From UBA6019 sp036570145 (GTDB lineage Bacteria > Chloroflexota > Dormibacteria > Dormibacterales > Dormibacteraceae): a stretch of 8,051 nucleotides of DNA. This document shows, in pieces, positions 5,952-8,051 of the stretch. The position numbers and the translations under genes are program-made. Location of the stretch: the NCBI GenBank assembly GCA_036570145.1, contig DATCPJ010000159.1, positions 1 through 8,051 on the forward strand, read 5' to 3'. Positions within the stretch are counted from its first letter, which is position 1. Every line of letters begins with the position of its first letter. The notes beneath the pieces are model-generated. The model did no database searches. It saw nothing but the letters and a program-made list of their open reading frames with translations, and had not been told where the DNA came from.

Positions 5952-6188
5952 TTGAAACTCCCGACCGATCACGGCGATGAGCCCATCGCCCTTGAAAGCC
6001 CGCTTCGCCGGGCGGTGAGCAACGCCACCGGCACGAGCCCGGAGCCCCCCACCACGGTCGAGGGCGTCTTCGGCAGCGAGGCGGTCGCCGAAGCGGTGGC
6101 GGACATGCTGCGGGCGGCCTTCCCCGACCAGGTGGTGACGGTGGAGGACGGGAACGCGCCGCATCGGGTGATAGTCCAGAAGCGTTAG
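5952..6188 (+). CDS. Small conserved-looking protein of unknown function
   Basis: The product has 78 residues and I do not recognise its family. Residues 1-38 are polar and probably flexible (acidic DHGDEP, then a TGTSPEPPTT stretch). Residues 39-78 look folded: a helix (SEAVAEAVADMLRAAFP), a strand (QVVTVEDG), a turn (NAPH) and a strand (RVIVQKR). This beta-rich C-terminal half could be a small nucleic-acid or protein-binding module. It has no cysteines, signal peptide or membrane segment, so it is probably cytoplasmic. The start is TTG 5952 with an ideal AAGGAG seven bases upstream. The in-frame GTG 5880 would add 24 residues that overlap the palindrome and read poorly. It has its own promoter-like region with an operator-like palindrome and is followed 31 bases later by the membrane-protein gene. 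Confidence 0.75.
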   Translation: MKLPTDHGDEPIALESPLRRAVSNATGTSPEPPTTVEGVFGSEAVAEAVADMLRAAFPDQVVTVEDGNAPHRVIVQKR

Positions 6189-6219
6189 CTGCCCGCGCGC
6201 CGTCTAACCTGACCGTGGA

Positions 6220-6846
6220 ATGACGAGGGGGCTCCGCCGCGCCGGGCTGGTGACTGCGCTGTTGATCGCGCTGCCGATGGCGCAGCTGGGGCACCTGGTC
6301 ACCTACTACCTGCGCTTCGGCCCTGACGCCGCCCTCCGCCAGAGCACCGGCGCCCACGCCTACTTCCCGGTCCTGCTCCAGGTGGAAGCCGCGACGCTGG
6401 GAGCGGCCCTTCTCGCCGTCCTCCTGCTGCTCGGCGTGGCGCGCTTCATGGTCGGCCTCCGCAACGAGCAGTTGCCGGAAGGCGGCTGGCCGCTGGCGCC
6501 CTTGCTGCTGGCCCTGTTCGGCGCCCAGCTGGCACTCTTCGCCGGCCAGGAGCTGGCCGAAGCCTGGCTCTCCGGGCTGCCCGCGGCGCCCCTGGGCCAC
6601 CTGCTCGGCTGGGGCGTCGCGGGCCAGCTCCCGGTGGCCCTCCTCACGGCGCTGGGCCTCAGCTGGATCTCAGCCAAGGTGCGGCGCGCGGTGCGCCGAC
6701 TCCGGCGCTCACGGCCGGTGCCGGCCCTTCCCCGGGGCGCCTTCTCACCCGCGCCGGGGTGGGCTGTGGCCACCACTCCGGGCTTCTCGCGGGCTGGACT
6801 GGCCGGCTTCGTCAACCGCGGCCCGCCCATCTCACCTCTCCTTTAG
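6220..6846 (+). CDS. Four-helix membrane protein of unknown function
   Basis: This 208-residue protein has four predicted transmembrane helices at about 8-30, 50-75, 92-118 and 127-152. A basic tail follows (SAKVRRAVRRLRRSR), so by the positive-inside rule both termini are probably cytoplasmic. The tail ends in a Pro/Gly-rich stretch, FVNRGPPISPLL. Histidines in or near the first two helices (His25 in GHLVTYY, His46 in AHAYFP) and the buried polar pair Gln110/Glu111 could bind a metal or cofactor, but this is speculative; there is no cysteine. I do not recognise the family. Start ATG 6220 lacks a good ribosome site. A TANNNT element (TAACCT, 6205-6210) nine bases upstream allows a nearly leaderless transcript. 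It lies upstream of the cupredoxin-like gene in the same direction and may belong to one membrane module with it. Confidence 0.75.
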   Translation: MTRGLRRAGLVTALLIALPMAQLGHLVTYYLRFGPDAALRQSTGAHAYFPVLLQVEAATLGAALLAVLLLLGVARFMVGLRNEQLPEGGWPLAPLLLALFGAQLALFAGQELAEAWLSGLPAAPLGHLLGWGVAGQLPVALLTALGLSWISAKVRRAVRRLRRSRPVPALPRGAFSPAPGWAVATTPGFSRAGLAGFVNRGPPISPLL

Positions 6847-6880
6847 AAACCGCTGTCAGCCTGCCCGGGGCAGGCGTTTC
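6846..6880 (+). other. Two-part hairpin between membrane protein and cupredoxin genes
   Basis: An inner stem CCTGCC/GGCAGG (6860-6865 with 6869-6874; a seventh C-G pair is possible with a one-base loop) sits within an outer pairing GAAAC (6846-6850) with GTTTC (6876-6880). The outer stem begins on the last base of the TAG stop. No T-run follows, so it is a weak candidate for an intrinsic terminator. It could equally be an mRNA stability or leader structure upstream of the cupredoxin gene. Confidence 0.45.
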
Positions 6881-6912
6881 GATATGAAATGAAAGGAAAG
6901 GTTCAAGAAGCA

Positions 6913-7272
6913 ATGGCGCGCAACCGCGTTCTCATCCTCCTCGTCGTGGTGGTCCTGTTCCTGGCCGTCGGGGGATTCCTGATCGCCAGGTCCGTCGGCG
7001 GCGGCGGCAGGCCGGTCACCATCGACCTCACCGTCAGCGGCAGCACGCTGACTCCCGACACACCGACCGCCAAGCAGGGCGACCGGGTGACCATGACGAT
7101 CACCGCCGACAAGGCCGAGGAGATCCACCTCCACGGCTACGACATCCCCTTCCAGGTGCCCAGCGCCGGCGGCAAGGTTACCCACACCTTCACGGCCGAC
7201 AAGAGCGGCTCGTTCGAGATGGAGCTGGAGGCGACCAGCACGCACCTCGGCGAGTTCCAGGTCTCGCCGTGA
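6913..7272 (+). CDS. Membrane-anchored cupredoxin-like protein
   Basis: The protein has 119 residues. An N-terminal hydrophobic helix (about 5-27, after MARNR) acts as an uncleaved anchor or signal, followed by a glycine linker and an extracytoplasmic beta-sandwich (about 34-119) of cupredoxin type. Typical features are the opening strand (VTIDLTVSGSTLTPDTPTAK), GDRVTMTITAD, EIHLHGYD, the FTADKSGSFEMELE strand and the closing THLGEFQVSP. Possible copper ligands are His72 and His74 in HLHGY, His111 and Met103. The cysteine of blue type-1 sites is missing, so any metal site must be different. ATG 6913 is preferred because AAAGGAAAGG lies upstream and the n-region is compact; ATG 6889 would add eight residues. 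Its stop overlaps the start of the next gene (GTGA), so the two are translationally coupled. Confidence 0.85.
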   Translation: MARNRVLILLVVVVLFLAVGGFLIARSVGGGGRPVTIDLTVSGSTLTPDTPTAKQGDRVTMTITADKAEEIHLHGYDIPFQVPSAGGKVTHTFTADKSGSFEMELEATSTHLGEFQVSP

Positions 7273-8051
7273 CCACACGGTTCTTCCTCCACGGCTTCGG
7301 AGCCCGCTACGACCTCCAGGGACCCCTCTTCCTCTACCTGTTCGCGGCGGCCGGTGTCGTCGTCGTCTCCTTCGTGATGGTCGTCCTCTTCGCCGGCGAC
7401 AAGCTCGGTGAGGAGGCGGTCGCCTACCCGCGCCGGCACGCCGCCTGGCTGGACGGCGCCGCCAGAGCGGCCTGGCCCCGGATCGCCGGCGGTTTGATCG
7501 GGGTATTCGGCCTGCTGGGGGTGATTGTCACCGGCCTGTTCGGGTCCCAGAACCCCTTCTACAACCCGGCCGAGTACATCGTCTGGGTCTACTTCTGGGC
7601 CGCCATGGTCATCCTCGCCGGCCTGGTCGGGAACCTCTGGCAGCTGTTCAATCCCTGGGCTGCGCTCTACTCGCGGCTTCGCCGGCCGGCCCGGGGAACG
7701 GGCGGTTATCGCAACCACCCGACGCCACGTTTCGGCATCTGGCCGGCGGTGCTCACCTACTTCGTCTTCGCCTGCCTCGAGCTGACCTCGGGGGTGGCCA
7801 ACCGGCCGGCGGTCCTCGCCTGGCTCGCCCTCGCCTACACCGTCTTCACGCTCGGCGGAATGTTCCTGCTCGGCGCCGAGCGGTGGCTCGGCAGCGTGGA
7901 GTGCTTCAGCGTCCTCTTCGAAATCGTCTCCCGCTTCGGGCCGATCGAGACCGAGCGCGGGCCTGATGGCAGGACCAGGGTCTACCTGCGGGTCTGGGGA
8001 ACAGGGCTGCTCAAGGGTGAGCGCGCGGGCTGGGACCGGGTCGTGTTCGTC
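7269..8051 (+). CDS. Polytopic membrane protein, 'fenitrothion hydrolase'-type family, N-terminal part
   Basis: 261 codons are present; the right end is cut by the window. The N-terminus FLHGFGARYDLQGPLFLYLF matches the HG.GARYDLP.PL start I associate with a family of actinobacterial membrane proteins that databases often label fenitrothion hydrolase. That label is inherited, and a hydrolase activity should not be assumed. Five helices are visible at about 19-43, 72-92, 103-127, 156-175 and 181-202. Loop motifs include QNPFYNPAEYIVW and GNLWQLFNPW. A hydrophilic region follows (ETERGPDGRTR, about 227-237). The N-terminal HGFGARYD would sit at the membrane face and may be functional. GTG 7269 overlaps the cupredoxin stop by four bases (GTGA), so the pair is coupled. 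Cupredoxin and this membrane protein may form an electron- or metal-handling unit (inference). Confidence 0.8.
   Translation, partial: MTTRFFLHGFGARYDLQGPLFLYLFAAAGVVVVSFVMVVLFAGDKLGEEAVAYPRRHAAWLDGAARAAWPRIAGGLIGVFGLLGVIVTGLFGSQNPFYNPAEYIVWVYFWAAMVILAGLVGNLWQLFNPWAALYSRLRRPARGTGGYRNHPTPRFGIWPAVLTYFVFACLELTSGVANRPAVLAWLALAYTVFTLGGMFLLGAERWLGSVECFSVLFEIVSRFGPIETERGPDGRTRVYLRVWGTGLLKGERAGWDRVVFV

Noticed and set aside
5689..6600. 303-codon minus-strand frame across DUF971, the small ORF and the membrane protein
   Set aside because: It crosses the AT-rich promoter region and three plus-strand coding regions; its translation is Arg/Gln/Pro-rich without domain character.
7137..7718. 193-codon minus-strand frame across the cupredoxin and the next gene
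   Set aside because: Shadow of two overlapping plus-strand genes with clear motifs and membrane helices; acidic repetitive translation.
1..8051. tRNA, rRNA, CRISPR, insertion sequence, riboswitch or phage signals
   Set aside because: No direct-repeat arrays, terminal inverted repeats, transposase or integrase motifs, or RNA-gene-like folds were seen when reading both strands.

Overview
The window is about 8 kb of high-GC bacterial DNA, densely packed and with a strong G/C bias at third codon positions. GTG and TTG starts are common, and intergenic gaps are short. Together with the gene content (DUF59-type Mrp ATPase next to a DUF971 protein, a cupredoxin-like protein next to a 'fenitrothion hydrolase'-type membrane protein, lipoprotein, GAF histidine kinase) this suggests an actinobacterium, perhaps of the Thermoleophilia (Solirubrobacterales/Gaiellales). 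That placement is inference; nothing here is diagnostic. No rRNA, tRNA, CRISPR array, insertion sequence or phage gene was seen.

Layout, left half. A membrane protein runs off the left edge on the minus strand (1-310). Divergent from it is a secreted lipoprotein (365-913, +). The lipoprotein converges on an alpha/beta hydrolase (918-1706, -), and their two TAG stops share one 10-bp palindrome. Divergent from the hydrolase is an orphan membrane sensor histidine kinase with GAF, HisKA and HATPase domains (1773-3362, +). The kinase converges on a nicotinate phosphoribosyltransferase of NAD salvage (3378-4364, -).

Layout, right half (all +). Divergent from the phosphoribosyltransferase is mrp (4420-5499), a DUF59 + P-loop ATPase likely to carry or insert Fe-S clusters. 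Directly after it, with no usable ATG/GTG/TTG start, comes a DUF971 reading frame (about 5496-5864). DUF59, P-loop and DUF971 are the three domains of the plant Fe-S scaffold HCF101, so the two genes look like a split version of that protein. A short AT-rich control region follows, with a perfect 8-bp inverted repeat over an extended -10. It precedes a small unknown protein (5952-6188) with an excellent ribosome binding site. A last group encodes a four-helix membrane protein (6220-6846), a membrane-anchored cupredoxin-like protein (6913-7272) and, overlapping it by four bases, the N-terminal 261 residues of a polytopic membrane protein of the 'fenitrothion hydrolase' type (7269-8051, cut by the window).

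The items most worth a second look are the startless DUF971 frame with its internal duplication, the operator-like palindrome controlling a small orphan protein, and the uncharacterised membrane/cupredoxin module at the right end.
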